Part shown: piece after piece, positions 27,755 to 36,876 of the stretch
Layout of the letters: each line of letters opens with the position of its first letter
How positions within the stretch are numbered: the stretch's first letter is position 1
Source: Clostridium beijerinckii
GTDB taxonomy: Bacteria > Bacillota > Clostridia > Clostridiales > Clostridiaceae
Assembly: GCF_018223745.1 (NCBI RefSeq)
Contig: NZ_CP073653.1
Span: forward strand, 198,501 to 262,500
Reading direction: 5' to 3'
Length of the DNA: 64,000 bases
Translations under genes and position numbers: made by a program
The notes under the pieces: model-generated
Told to the model about the DNA's origin: nothing
Databases searched by the model: none
What the model saw: only the letters and a program-made list of their open reading frames with translations

Positions 27755-29026
27755 ATGAATAAAAAGGTTAAAAGGGCTCATGATAAAGCTATGAGTTACT
27801 ATGAGATAGGACAAATAGATAAAGCTTTAGAAATATGTGAAGATATATTACTAGAAGGTTTAGATAACCCAAATGTATTGAACTTTAAAGGGCTCTTACT
27901 ATATCAAAAGGGTAATTTAGACGAAGCAGTTACAGTATGGAAGATGAATAGTGATTTAAATAATGATGATATTGCAAAAAGTTACATAAATGATTCTATT
28001 TTAGATAGAAAGAGATTAGAGTTATTTAGGCAGGGAGAACAAGCATTAAAGCAGTTAAAGGTTGATAAGGCATTAAATATATTTATGAGATGTTCAGAAA
28101 GTGACTTTAATGCCATTAAGGTGAATACTGGAATTGCTATGTGCTATCAAAGGAAAGGTGATTTCTACAGAGCAAGAGAATATGCAGAGAAAGTACTAAA
28201 TATCGATAAGAATGCAATTACAGCAAAAAAAATCGAGAAAGAATTGAAAGACAGTGGAACATTTATAGAGGAAAGAAATTCCTCAAAAGGGTTATTTGGA
28301 ATAATAATTATGGTTATAGTGGTCGCTATTGTAGTGGGTGGATATGCAGCTGTATCAAAATATAAGAGTTTAAATAATACCGTTGAAGAAACAACGAAAG
28401 ATGAAAGTGATATTAATAAAGAAGCTGATACATATGAGGTAAAGGATAATACAGAATCCGCTCCGGAGATATTAAAAGAAGAAGTAAAAGATGAACATAA
28501 TAATAATAATATTAACTTTAATAAAGATAAGATGATAGCATTAATAAATACCAATGATTTAGATGGTATATATGAACAAATAAAGGATATTAAACAGGAG
28601 TCTATAACTAGTGATGATCAAGAAGTATATAAGCAAGCTGTTGATTTAATAAAAAATCAAGGGGTTTCAAGATTTTATGAAAATGGATTAAAGAGTTTTA
28701 ATGAAAATAAATATTCAGATGCTAAAGCTTTTTTAGATAAAGCGTATGCATACTGTGAAGGGAATAGTTTAAAAGAACATATATTGTTTTATAGAGCAAG
28801 CAGCTCTTCAAAGTTATCTGACAACTCTGCAGCAATAAGACAATATGAGGAATATTATAGTCAGTATCCTAATGGTGTATATGTAGAGGAATCACTCTAT
28901 GATCTGGCATTACTAAACAGTTCTATAAATATGGATAAGAGTAAGCAGTATGCAAGTATACTAATAAATAATTATCCAGATTCAATGTATGCTAATAATA
29001 ATATAAAAAATATACTTAAGGAATAA
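27755..29026 (+). CDS. TPR protein with a central membrane helix
   Basis: The protein has 423 residues from ATG 27755, preceded by GGGG; an in-frame start at 27689 lacks a site. Tetratricopeptide-like repeats fill about 1-160, one membrane helix lies at about 179-200 (GLFGIIIMVIVVAIVVGGYA), then an acidic linker. A C-terminal region (about 290-423) has further TPR/YbgF-like repeats (NKYSDAKAFLDKAY, AAIRQYEEYYSQYPNG). It therefore presents helical repeats on both sides of the membrane. No enzymatic motif is seen. The IS3-like element ends 94 bases before its start and may have changed its promoter. Function unknown; a scaffold is plausible. Confidence 0.65.
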   Translation: MNKKVKRAHDKAMSYYEIGQIDKALEICEDILLEGLDNPNVLNFKGLLLYQKGNLDEAVTVWKMNSDLNNDDIAKSYINDSILDRKRLELFRQGEQALKQLKVDKALNIFMRCSESDFNAIKVNTGIAMCYQRKGDFYRAREYAEKVLNIDKNAITAKKIEKELKDSGTFIEERNSSKGLFGIIIMVIVVAIVVGGYAAVSKYKSLNNTVEETTKDESDINKEADTYEVKDNTESAPEILKEEVKDEHNNNNINFNKDKMIALINTNDLDGIYEQIKDIKQESITSDDQEVYKQAVDLIKNQGVSRFYENGLKSFNENKYSDAKAFLDKAYAYCEGNSLKEHILFYRASSSSKLSDNSAAIRQYEEYYSQYPNGVYVEESLYDLALLNSSINMDKSKQYASILINNYPDSMYANNNIKNILKE

Positions 29027-29186
29027 GAAATAAGTTTCAAATTAGAAATTACTTATTCTTCTTAATTTAAAAGTAAATTACTGTCATATTAATATATCTA
29101 TTAGGAAAAGATAATCACATAATCGGCATTTTATTATTAGATGTGATGATTTAGAGTATTTATTTAAATAAAGGATAGGTGAGAAT

Positions 29187-30362
29187 ATGATTTCAATAAT
29201 TAAAGGATGTAACGTGTATGCACCTAAACACCTTGGAATAAAAGATGTTGTGATAGCCGGGGGCAAAATAGAAGGTATATATGAAAATCTTAATATTAAA
29301 ATTGCTCCCATAGATGTTGAGGTTATTGATGGAAGAAATAAATTACTTTTCCCAGGGTTTATAGACGGTCATGTTCACATTATAGGTGCTGGAGGCGAAG
29401 GTGGATATAACACAAGAACTCCTGAAATGCCATTATCTAGCTTGGTTAAGGCAGGAATAACCACGGTTGTAGGATGTATAGGAACAGATGGAACATGCAG
29501 AAGTATGAAATCATTGATAGCAAAGGCGAAAGCACTAAAACAAGATGGCATGTCTGCATACTGTTTTACTGGTTCATATGAGTTGCCTGTTAAGACTGTA
29601 ACAGACTCAATTAAAAGCGATTTAATGTTGATTGAAGAAATAATCGGAATAGGGGAAATAGCTATTTCAGATCATAGAAGTTCTCAGCAAACCTTTGAAG
29701 TATTTGCAAATGCAGTAGCAGAAAGTAGAGTTGGAGGTCTTCTATCAAATAAGTGTGGAATTGTTAACATACATTTAGGTGAAGGAAACAGGAAATTAAA
29801 TTATTTATTTGAATTACTAGATAAGACAGAAATTCCTGAGACTCAGTTATTGCCGACTCATATCAATAGAAACGGTAAGCTATTTAAGGAAGGTTTAGAG
29901 TATGTTAAAAGAGGTGGTTTCATTGATTTAACAACCAGCTGTGACCTAGAGAATTTAGGAGAAGGTGAACTTAGAGCTGGTGAAGGATTAAAAAAATACT
30001 TAGATGAAAAATTACCTATAGATCATATAACTTTCACTTCAGATGGAAATGGAAGCATGGAGAAATTTGATAAGGACGGAAAGTTAGAAGGATATGAAAT
30101 TTGCTCAGTTTCAACATTATACAGGGAAATTAAATATGCAATTACTGAACAAAATGTGCCAATTGAAGACGCTATTAAAGTAGTAACATCGAACGTTGCT
30201 TCAATCATGAAATTAGCTAATAAAGGAGCAATTGGGTTAGGAAAAGATGCAGATTTAGTGATAGTGGATGAAAAATCTTTAGATATAGAAATGGTTTTTG
30301 CAAATGGAAAGAAAATGATGGAGAATGGAGAAGTGATTGTAAAAGGATTTTTTGAAAAGTAA
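29187..30362 (+). CDS. iadA: Beta-aspartyl (isoaspartyl) dipeptidase
   Basis: This amidohydrolase cleaves isoaspartyl dipeptides that arise from damaged proteins. It has 391 residues. Metal-binding features of the superfamily are HVH in GFIDGHVHIIG, two later His (VNIHLGEG, LPTHINR) and Asp in TFTSDGNGSME. The block GEIAISDHRSSQ is characteristic of IadA. GGTGAG precedes ATG 29187. It is apparently a single gene; a 1182-type IS begins 12 bases after its stop. Confidence 0.9.
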   Translation: MISIIKGCNVYAPKHLGIKDVVIAGGKIEGIYENLNIKIAPIDVEVIDGRNKLLFPGFIDGHVHIIGAGGEGGYNTRTPEMPLSSLVKAGITTVVGCIGTDGTCRSMKSLIAKAKALKQDGMSAYCFTGSYELPVKTVTDSIKSDLMLIEEIIGIGEIAISDHRSSQQTFEVFANAVAESRVGGLLSNKCGIVNIHLGEGNRKLNYLFELLDKTEIPETQLLPTHINRNGKLFKEGLEYVKRGGFIDLTTSCDLENLGEGELRAGEGLKKYLDEKLPIDHITFTSDGNGSMEKFDKDGKLEGYEICSVSTLYREIKYAITEQNVPIEDAIKVVTSNVASIMKLANKGAIGLGKDADLVIVDEKSLDIEMVFANGKKMMENGEVIVKGFFEK

Positions 30363-30474
30363 TTGTAATAAGAGGGGAGTGTCGCAAAATGATTAAATTT
30401 TAATCAGGAGCGATGCTCCTTTTCGGTTTAAGCCAGCAAATCTCCAAATATTTGAAATACAATATTAATTATTT

Positions 30475-32018
30475 AGGGGCTGCTCCAAATTGGCTTAAGT
30501 GTTTGGAATAGTATTATGTATGATATTTTATGGAATACTAAGTGCATAGATATTTTAAATATAGGGTAAAAACCCTTGCACTTAGGAGTGAATTTATATG
30601 TATTCAATTGATAACCAATTAAAAATAGAAGATTTTATATTTCCATACGGAGAATTAGATAAAAATAATAGGTGGGTTAAATTAGCGTCAATAATACCAT
30701 GGCATGAATTTGAAGAAACATATGCTAAACAATTCATTAATAATGGTCGTCCATCAAAACCATTTCGAATTGTATTAGGAAGCTTAATAATAAAGCAAAA
30801 ACTTAATTGTTCCGATCGTGAAACGGTATCTGCTATCGCCGAAAATCCTTACCTTCAATATTTTATTGGTTTGAAAGAATTCCAAAATTCCGCACCATTT
30901 GGAGCGTCTTCAATGGTTGAATTTCGAAAAAGAATTGATGATGATATGATTATTGAAATGAATAATACTATTCTTAAAGATACTACTAAAAATAATGATG
31001 ATAAAGATAAGCATGACGATAATGATGATGGAAATGATTCAGATCAATCTAATCAAGGCACTATCATTATTGATGCAACATGTACTCCAGCCGATATAAC
31101 TTATCCACAAGATTTAAATCTTTTAAATTCTGCAAGAGAAAAACTTGAAGGATATATTGATCAATTGCATAATCCTTCTGAATCTAAAAAGCCTAGAACT
31201 TATAGGAAAATTGCGCGTAAGGATTTTCTAAATGTTTCAAAGGCCAGAAAGAAAAATTCTAAAAAGATGCGCAAAGCTATAAGGAAACAATTAAATTATA
31301 TTGCTAGAGATATTGGATATGTAGTAAATTTTATTGCGAATGGAAAAAAGCTTAATAGTCGACAATCAGAAGAATATGAAGTGATTTTACAGTTATATCA
31401 TCAACAAAAATATATGTTTGATAATAGAAAACATACAGTAGAAAATAGGATTGTTAGTATCAGTCAACCACATGTTAGACCAATTGTTAGAGGAAAAACT
31501 AAAGCTCCTACGGAATTCGGGGCAAAAGTTGAAATAAGTGTTGCTAATGGTTATGTTAGAATGGAAAAGTTGAGTTGGGATGCTTACAACGAATGCGAAA
31601 GCTTAATACCTATAACAGAGAGTTATAAAGCAAGAAATGGCTTTTATCCTGAAAGAATATTGGCTGATAAAATTTATAGAAATAGAAAAAACTTAAACTA
31701 TTGCAAAGAAAATGGAATTAGCATTACCGGCCCTGCTTTAGGCAGACCTAAAAAGAATAAAACTAAAGCTGAAAAAAATCAAGAGTATGTTGATACATGC
31801 GAAAGAAATGAAGTTGAGGGAAAGTTTGGTACTGGTAAAACTAGATATGGTTTAGCCAGAATATTTGCAGATTTAAAAGAAACTGCTGAGTGCGTTATTA
31901 ATATGGCATTTTTTGTAATGAACCTTGATAAAAAATTGAGGGTCATTCTACGCCATTTTACAAATTACTATATTTTGGAATACTACATATAAATATAGGG
32001 GGTTTTAAAGCACCCCCT
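30475..32018. mobile_element. IS5-family element nested in the IS1182-like element
   Basis: The element is 1544 bases long. Ends AGGGGCTGCT (30475) and AGCACCCCCT (32018) are inverted repeats with one mismatch. ATTT directly repeats on both sides (30471-30474 and 32019-32022), indicating a 4-base target duplication. It carries one intact transposase gene. A stem ATAGGGGG/CCCCCTAT at 31995-32020 overlaps the right end and may also act as a terminator. Confidence 0.8.
30598..31992 (+). CDS. IS5-family transposase
   Basis: The transposase has 464 residues with an N-terminal DUF772-like domain (RPSKPFRIVLGSLIIKQKL) and a DDE transposase core. Acidic residues are Asp in IIIDATCTPADI, Asp in ILADKIYRN and Glu in RNEVEGKFGTGK. 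An Asp/Asn-rich low-complexity stretch lies near residues 129-155. The frame is intact and AGGAGTG precedes ATG 30598, so the protein is probably made. Family placement is by motif recognition, not by a search. Confidence 0.85.
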   Translation: MYSIDNQLKIEDFIFPYGELDKNNRWVKLASIIPWHEFEETYAKQFINNGRPSKPFRIVLGSLIIKQKLNCSDRETVSAIAENPYLQYFIGLKEFQNSAPFGASSMVEFRKRIDDDMIIEMNNTILKDTTKNNDDKDKHDDNDDGNDSDQSNQGTIIIDATCTPADITYPQDLNLLNSAREKLEGYIDQLHNPSESKKPRTYRKIARKDFLNVSKARKKNSKKMRKAIRKQLNYIARDIGYVVNFIANGKKLNSRQSEEYEVILQLYHQQKYMFDNRKHTVENRIVSISQPHVRPIVRGKTKAPTEFGAKVEISVANGYVRMEKLSWDAYNECESLIPITESYKARNGFYPERILADKIYRNRKNLNYCKENGISITGPALGRPKKNKTKAEKNQEYVDTCERNEVEGKFGTGKTRYGLARIFADLKETAECVINMAFFVMNLDKKLRVILRHFTNYYILEYYI

Positions 32019-32077
32019 ATTTAAAGAATTCTGATTTTTAAGCACACTAAAATAAGCCTAGTTAATTTATTCCATAA

Positions 32078-33689
32078 TTAGGCAGTAGGTTTCAATTCAT
32101 GAAGATGATTCTGAGTTTTTTCATTTTGTATTTTTGAATGTAATTTGTTAATATTATAACCAAAACAAAGCAAAATAAATTCAGTTTGAACGCTATTTTT
32201 TCCACGTGTTAAAAATCTATTGAATTCATAATCACTTTTTAGAACTCCAAATGCTCCTTCGACCTGAATAGATCTATTCATTCTTAATTTAGTTCCAAAT
32301 TCAGTTGTAATATTTTTATAGGATATTTCACGCTTTTCCACAAAAGTTTTTGAAACCTGCATTTTTCTATTTCCTTTTGCTTTTGTGCATTTTACTTTGT
32401 AATCGCAATTATCACAGTTTTCGCATTCATACACAGTTACTTCTGATTTGTATCCACTTGCGGATTTTCTATAAATAATAGAGGTAGGTATTAATTTTCT
32501 ATTGTTATGACAAATATAAAAATCCGATTCAGCATCATATTTCATATTTTCGCGCTTACTTATATCATTTTTAAAACTTCTTTTTTTCCACTTCTCATAA
32601 GTTTGTGGTTTTATATAAGGAGTTTGCTTATTTGATTCTAAGAATAAATAGTTTTCTTCGCTTTCATAACCTGAGTCTGCAATTATATTAAGATATTTAC
32701 GACCAATTTTTTTCTTTCATATTATTAAGCATAGGTATTAATGTTGCTATATCATTTCTATCATCAAATATTCCGACGCCGGTTACGTATTCACTTTCAA
32801 CTGCGATTTGCACATTATATGCAGGTTTTAATTGACTATTTCTCATATGATCATCTTTCATATGCATGAAAGTTGCGTCTGGATCAGTTTTAGAATAACT
32901 ATTTCTTTTTGAAAATATTTTTTTACTCAAATTATATTTTTCTTCTCTCTCTTTATATTCAGATAGTTGCTCTGTCCACTTTTGAATTTTGGTTTTTCTT
33001 TTACCAATTCCATGAACAAACTCTATGTTTCTTTTCTTTTTTTCATATTCAAGCCATTGAAGAATTTTATCAATATCATCTATTAATGTTTCTTTCTGAA
33101 CAGTAAATTTTTTTAATTCTCCAAGGTTAATATTTTCTAAAAGAACAAGAATTTTATCAAACATTTTTTCTTCATTTTTTAAAATAGTTTTTTTCCAAAC
33201 AAATGTATAACGATTAGCATTCGCTTCGATTTTAGTACCATCAATAAATGCATTTTCAAATAGTATTTCATTTTGATTTGCTAAATAATTAACTTGTTGA
33301 TAAAATAAATCTTCAATTACCTCATTTGAAATATAGTCTTTACGAAATCTACTGATTGTAGCATGATCCGGTGCCTTATAACATTGAAGTAACCACTTAA
33401 AATTTATATCTCTTTTGCATGCTTTTTCGATTTTCCTGCTTGAATAAATATTTTGAGAATAAGCATATGATATTATTTTGAACATAATTTTAGGTTCCAC
33501 TGCCGGTTTTCTTCCAACGGAAGAGTACGCCTTATACAACTTCGTGTAATCTAATCCCTCCAATACATGGCTTAGCAAGCGGACTGAATCATCTGATGGT
33601 ATTAAATTTTCTAGATTTAATGGTAATATAAGTTGAAAATTATCATTAATCTCAGTATAATCTTTATTGTGTAATTTGGTTTTTAGCAT
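32078..33689 (-). pseudogene. IS1182-family transposase, frameshifted
   Basis: The N-terminal part (to about 32697) shows the IS1182 pattern: PSDDSVRLLSHVLEGLDY, GRKPAVEPKIMFKIISYAYS, DHATISRFRKD, FIDGTKIEANANRYTFVWKK and PAYNVQIAVES. It stops at MKEKNWS. The next frame continues without a gap as IGRKYLNIIADSGYESEENY, a cysteine-rich zinc-ribbon-like region and EGAFGVLKSDYEFNRFLTRG. The switch falls in a run of seven A (coding strand, 32706-32712); six A would restore one frame of about 535 residues. A one-base insertion is therefore the likely lesion. I see no ribosome binding site at the ATG. Confidence 0.85.
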
Positions 33690-33816
33690 AAGTAAATTAT
33701 ACAATGAATGTGAGTTCTTCGGAATTCACATTTTTTATATCTAAAAAAATGAGCCGCTACAAAACTAACTATGTTAGTTTTGCAACAGCCCCTATTTTTA
33801 AATCAATATATAGAGG

Positions 33817-34422
33817 CTACACTTTTACTTTGAAAAAAGTGTGATGCCCTATAATTTTTTCGTTCACTTTTTGTGTTTCTTTCATCCAATGACATGTTGC
33901 GGTAGCCGGATTATAGAAAAATAAGGCATCATTTGTTGGATCAGCGCCCCTAATCGCATCGTATACTGCATTATAGCAATCTTGATCTGGATTAGCAGTT
34001 ATTTTACCATTCTTAACGCATGAAAAGGCATTTTTTTGGAATATAACTTCTCTAATAGTATTTGGAAAATGAGGATCAATAGTACGATTTAATACTACAG
34101 AAGCTACAGCAACCTTTCCAGCATATGGTTCACCACCACTTTCAGCAGATACAAGTTTTGCCATTAGATCTATATCTTCACCCGTTATATATAATTGTTG
34201 AGTATCATGTTTGAAAACTTCTAAAACTTCGTTGTTTTTCTCATCAGACTGAGAATTGTTTATATTAGCACTTAAGTAGTTTACTTTCATTTTTGGATTT
34301 TCATAAGTAGTCTTAATTTCACCATGAGATCCAGCCAAATTAGACGCGAATGCTGGATTCATATTAATAACGGAAAGATATAGTATTAACGCAGTTACAA
34401 AAATACTATATGTCTTTTTCAT
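33817..34422 (-). CDS. Cell-wall hydrolase of the SleB/CwlJ family
   Basis: This is a spore-cortex-lytic or related hydrolase of 201 residues. ATG 34422 on the minus strand is preceded by AAGGAGG; an in-frame start at 34467 is upstream of it. A signal peptide (KTYSIFVTALILYLSVINMNPAFA) precedes a variable region. The Hydrolase_2 domain follows, with the catalytic Glu in LVSAESGGEPYAGKVAVASVVLNR and the C-terminal block NDALFFYNPATAT. There is no peptidoglycan-binding domain, unlike full SleB. It ends just outside the IS1182-like element. A role in germination is inferred. Confidence 0.85.
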   Translation of the reverse strand: MKKTYSIFVTALILYLSVINMNPAFASNLAGSHGEIKTTYENPKMKVNYLSANINNSQSDEKNNEVLEVFKHDTQQLYITGEDIDLMAKLVSAESGGEPYAGKVAVASVVLNRTIDPHFPNTIREVIFQKNAFSCVKNGKITANPDQDCYNAVYDAIRGADPTNDALFFYNPATATCHWMKETQKVNEKIIGHHTFFKVKV

Positions 34423-34663
34423 AAAAAACCTCCTTCGGTATAATGCAACAAATAATATTATTGCCAAAGAAAGTAATTATATACACTATTTATTCGTATA
34501 ATCATTTATAGGATTTTATAACGATATAAACTATAATTAATTAATAGTAATAAAAAATTACTATAAAAATAATTAAAAAGTAAGAAAATAATAATTCTCT
34601 TTATATCTAATATCATAGTATTTGTTGTATAATTTTATTGTGAGAGAAAAAGAGGTGAGAAAT

Positions 34664-35512
34664 TTGCAAGAACTTTTAACAATGTTAATAAAAAGCTTTT
34701 CTAATATATCGATATGGTCCATATTAGATATACTAGTAGTGTCCTATATATTTTATAAAGGATATATGCTAATAAAGGAAACCAGGGCAGAACAGCTATT
34801 AAAGGGAATAGTATTAATTATAGCACTTATTCCAATCAGTTATTTATTAAAGCTAGATATGTTATATTTTATATTAAATAAGACATTAACCATCGGGGTA
34901 TTATCTGTAGTTATAATTTTTCAACCAGAGATTAGAAGGGCTTTAGAACATTTGGGAAGAAGTGCTTTCGATGATCATTATCTTAATAATAGAGAAGATT
35001 TTAATACTATGATTAATGAAATTACAATTGCTGTACAAAACTTAGCAGAGAGCAAAACAGGAGCTTTAATCGTAATGGAGCAAAGTACCGGGTTGAATGA
35101 ATTAATTGGCGCAGGAACAGTATTAGATGCCAAAATCACCTCGAATCTTTTGGAAAATATATTTGTTGTTAATACTCCTCTACATGATGGAGCAACAATA
35201 ATAAGAAATAATAGAATTTTAGCATCTGGATGCGTTTTACCGCTTACTAGTAATAATTCTATAAATAAGAAATTAGGAACAAGGCATAGGGCAGCGATAG
35301 GTTTATCAGAAGTATCTGATGCGCTAGTTATAATCGTATCTGAAGAAACTGGTGTAGTATCGCTAGCGATCAATGGAAAAATTACACGAGGTTATGATAA
35401 AGATAGATTAAAACTTATACTTACTAAAGTAGTAGAAAATAGAAACCAGAAAAGAGTTAAAACGGCGGGAGAGAAGGTGAGGTCATGGATAAAAGTGAAA
35501 ACGGAACGTTAA
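34664..35512 (+). CDS. cdaA: Diadenylate cyclase CdaA
   Basis: CdaA makes cyclic di-AMP from two ATP at the membrane. TTG 34664 follows GAGGTG and gives 282 residues; ATG-type starts upstream (34622) lack a site. Three membrane helices are at the N-terminus. The DAC domain has the DGA motif in PLHDGATII and the RHR motif in GTRHRAAIG. It overlaps cdaR by 28 bases. The gene order cdaA-cdaR is standard, but glmM, usually third, lies about 8 kb further on. Confidence 0.93.
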   Translation: MQELLTMLIKSFSNISIWSILDILVVSYIFYKGYMLIKETRAEQLLKGIVLIIALIPISYLLKLDMLYFILNKTLTIGVLSVVIIFQPEIRRALEHLGRSAFDDHYLNNREDFNTMINEITIAVQNLAESKTGALIVMEQSTGLNELIGAGTVLDAKITSNLLENIFVVNTPLHDGATIIRNNRILASGCVLPLTSNNSINKKLGTRHRAAIGLSEVSDALVIIVSEETGVVSLAINGKITRGYDKDRLKLILTKVVENRNQKRVKTAGEKVRSWIKVKTER

Positions 35513-36705
35513 TTGTTAAAATTATTTGTTTACTGTTATCAGTGGTTCTGTGGCTATATATCTCGAATGTTGAGAACCCGCTCAGAACATATGAATTAAA
35601 AGGAATACCAGTAGAATTAACTAATGAGGACTCCCTAGTAGATTCAAAATTCGCAATTGTAAATAAACAGCCATTTACGGTGGATCTAAAATTAGAGGGG
35701 CCATCAAGTGAAATATTAAAGGTGAAGAAAGAAGATTTTAAGATTGTAGCTGATATGTCGGCTTATGCACTTAAAGTAGGGGAAAATACTATACCAGTTC
35801 AAATAATGAGTTATCCTGAAAATATAACTATAAAGAATAATGGGATGTTAGGTATAAAAGTTAACTTAGAGGAATTGACCCAAAAGGAACTTACTATAAG
35901 TTCAAAAGTAAAAGTAACTTATAAAGAAAACATTTATGAAAAAGAGCAAAATATAAATCCAAAGACCGTAACAATAACAGGGGGTAAAAGTTCCGTAGAT
36001 AAGGTTACTGAAGCTATTTTGACTGGCGAAGAAAAGGATGTAGATAAAAATAAGCAAGGTGATTATAATATACAATTTATAGACTCATTTGGAAATGCAG
36101 TTAGCAATATTGAATCTAATATAAAAACCGCAAAGCTATCAATTACGGTTACGAATGGAAAGACCGTACCAGTTAATTTAAAGACTAAAGGAAATGTACC
36201 TCAAGGATTTGTTTTAGATGGGTATGAATTAAGTAAAAATAATGTAACTGTATTAGGTGATAGTCAGGTTTTAAATAAGTTGGAATCAATAGATACAGAG
36301 GCCGTGGACATGTCGTCATTGCAGCCTGATAGTGAAGTCGATGTCAAACTTAACTTACCAGAAGGTATTTCGATAGGTGATGGAGATGGATCAATTAAGG
36401 CTAAATTTAAATTAAAGAAGGAAGAGAATACAACTAAAAATATAGAATGTAATGTTCAGTACAAGAATTTAAGTGATACATTTTTGGTTACAAATCAAAG
36501 TTTAGTATCCAATGTAAAATTATCAGGTACACAAGAAGCATTAGATAAGATAAGTTCACAAAATCTAAGTGTCATACTAGATTTAGCTAATGTAAAAGAA
36601 GAAGGGACTTTTGATTACACACCTCAGGCAACACTTGTTAATGCTAATAATGTAACAGTATCAGATGTTGGAAATGTTAGTGTAACAATAAAGAAAAAGG
36701 GATAA
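35485..36705 (+). CDS. cdaR: CdaA regulatory protein CdaR (YbbR domains)
   Basis: CdaR is a membrane-anchored, extracellular regulator of CdaA. It has 406 residues: one N-terminal helix (LIVKIICLLLSVVLWLYISN) and then about four YbbR repeats. ATG 35485 lies inside cdaA, preceded by GAAGGTGAGG. This suggests coupled translation and a fixed ratio of the two proteins. A strong terminator follows 5 bases after the stop. Confidence 0.9.
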   Translation: MDKSENGTLIVKIICLLLSVVLWLYISNVENPLRTYELKGIPVELTNEDSLVDSKFAIVNKQPFTVDLKLEGPSSEILKVKKEDFKIVADMSAYALKVGENTIPVQIMSYPENITIKNNGMLGIKVNLEELTQKELTISSKVKVTYKENIYEKEQNINPKTVTITGGKSSVDKVTEAILTGEEKDVDKNKQGDYNIQFIDSFGNAVSNIESNIKTAKLSITVTNGKTVPVNLKTKGNVPQGFVLDGYELSKNNVTVLGDSQVLNKLESIDTEAVDMSSLQPDSEVDVKLNLPEGISIGDGDGSIKAKFKLKKEENTTKNIECNVQYKNLSDTFLVTNQSLVSNVKLSGTQEALDKISSQNLSVILDLANVKEEGTFDYTPQATLVNANNVTVSDVGNVSVTIKKKG

Positions 36706-36709
36706 TAAT

Positions 36710-36751
36710 AAAATCACAGTATTAATTAATTTGTTAATACTGTGATTTTTT
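36710..36751 (+). terminator. Intrinsic terminator after cdaR
   Basis: AAAATCACAGTATTAA is complementary to TTAATACTGTGATTTT across an 8-base loop, with Ts following. The A-rich left arm makes it potentially bidirectional. Confidence 0.85.
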
Positions 36752-36876
36752 ATGATATAATTTCTTTGAATTAGTTTGGAGTAAGGTAGGATGGGAAATA
36801 ATAAATAAAATATGAAGTTTGATTGAATAGATATATAATTATAGATTGCTTGTTGAAAGGATATGGTGATAAGTCT

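Larger units (their letters stand above)
30375..33792. mobile_element. IS1182-like element interrupted by an IS5-like element
   Basis: The left end GGGAGTGTCGCAAAATGATT (30375) and the reverse complement of the right end GGGGCTGTTGCAAAACTAAC (33792) are imperfect terminal repeats. They share GGG..TGT.GCAAAA. Removing the nested element (30475-32018) and one ATTT copy leaves about 1.87 kb, a normal IS1182 length. Its minus-strand transposase is frameshifted. A hairpin AGGAGC-gat-GCTCCT plus TTT (30406-30423) near the left end could terminate iadA transcripts. No target duplication is evident. Confidence 0.75.

Noticed and set aside
31995..32020. Independent terminator at the end of the IS5-like transposase gene
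   Set aside because: The hairpin overlaps the terminal repeat and lacks a strong T-run, so I list it as part of the element end instead.
32697..32720. Programmed frameshift in the IS1182 transposase
   Set aside because: IS1182 transposases are normally single-frame; joining needs a +1 rather than a usual -1 shift, so a simple one-base insertion is more likely.
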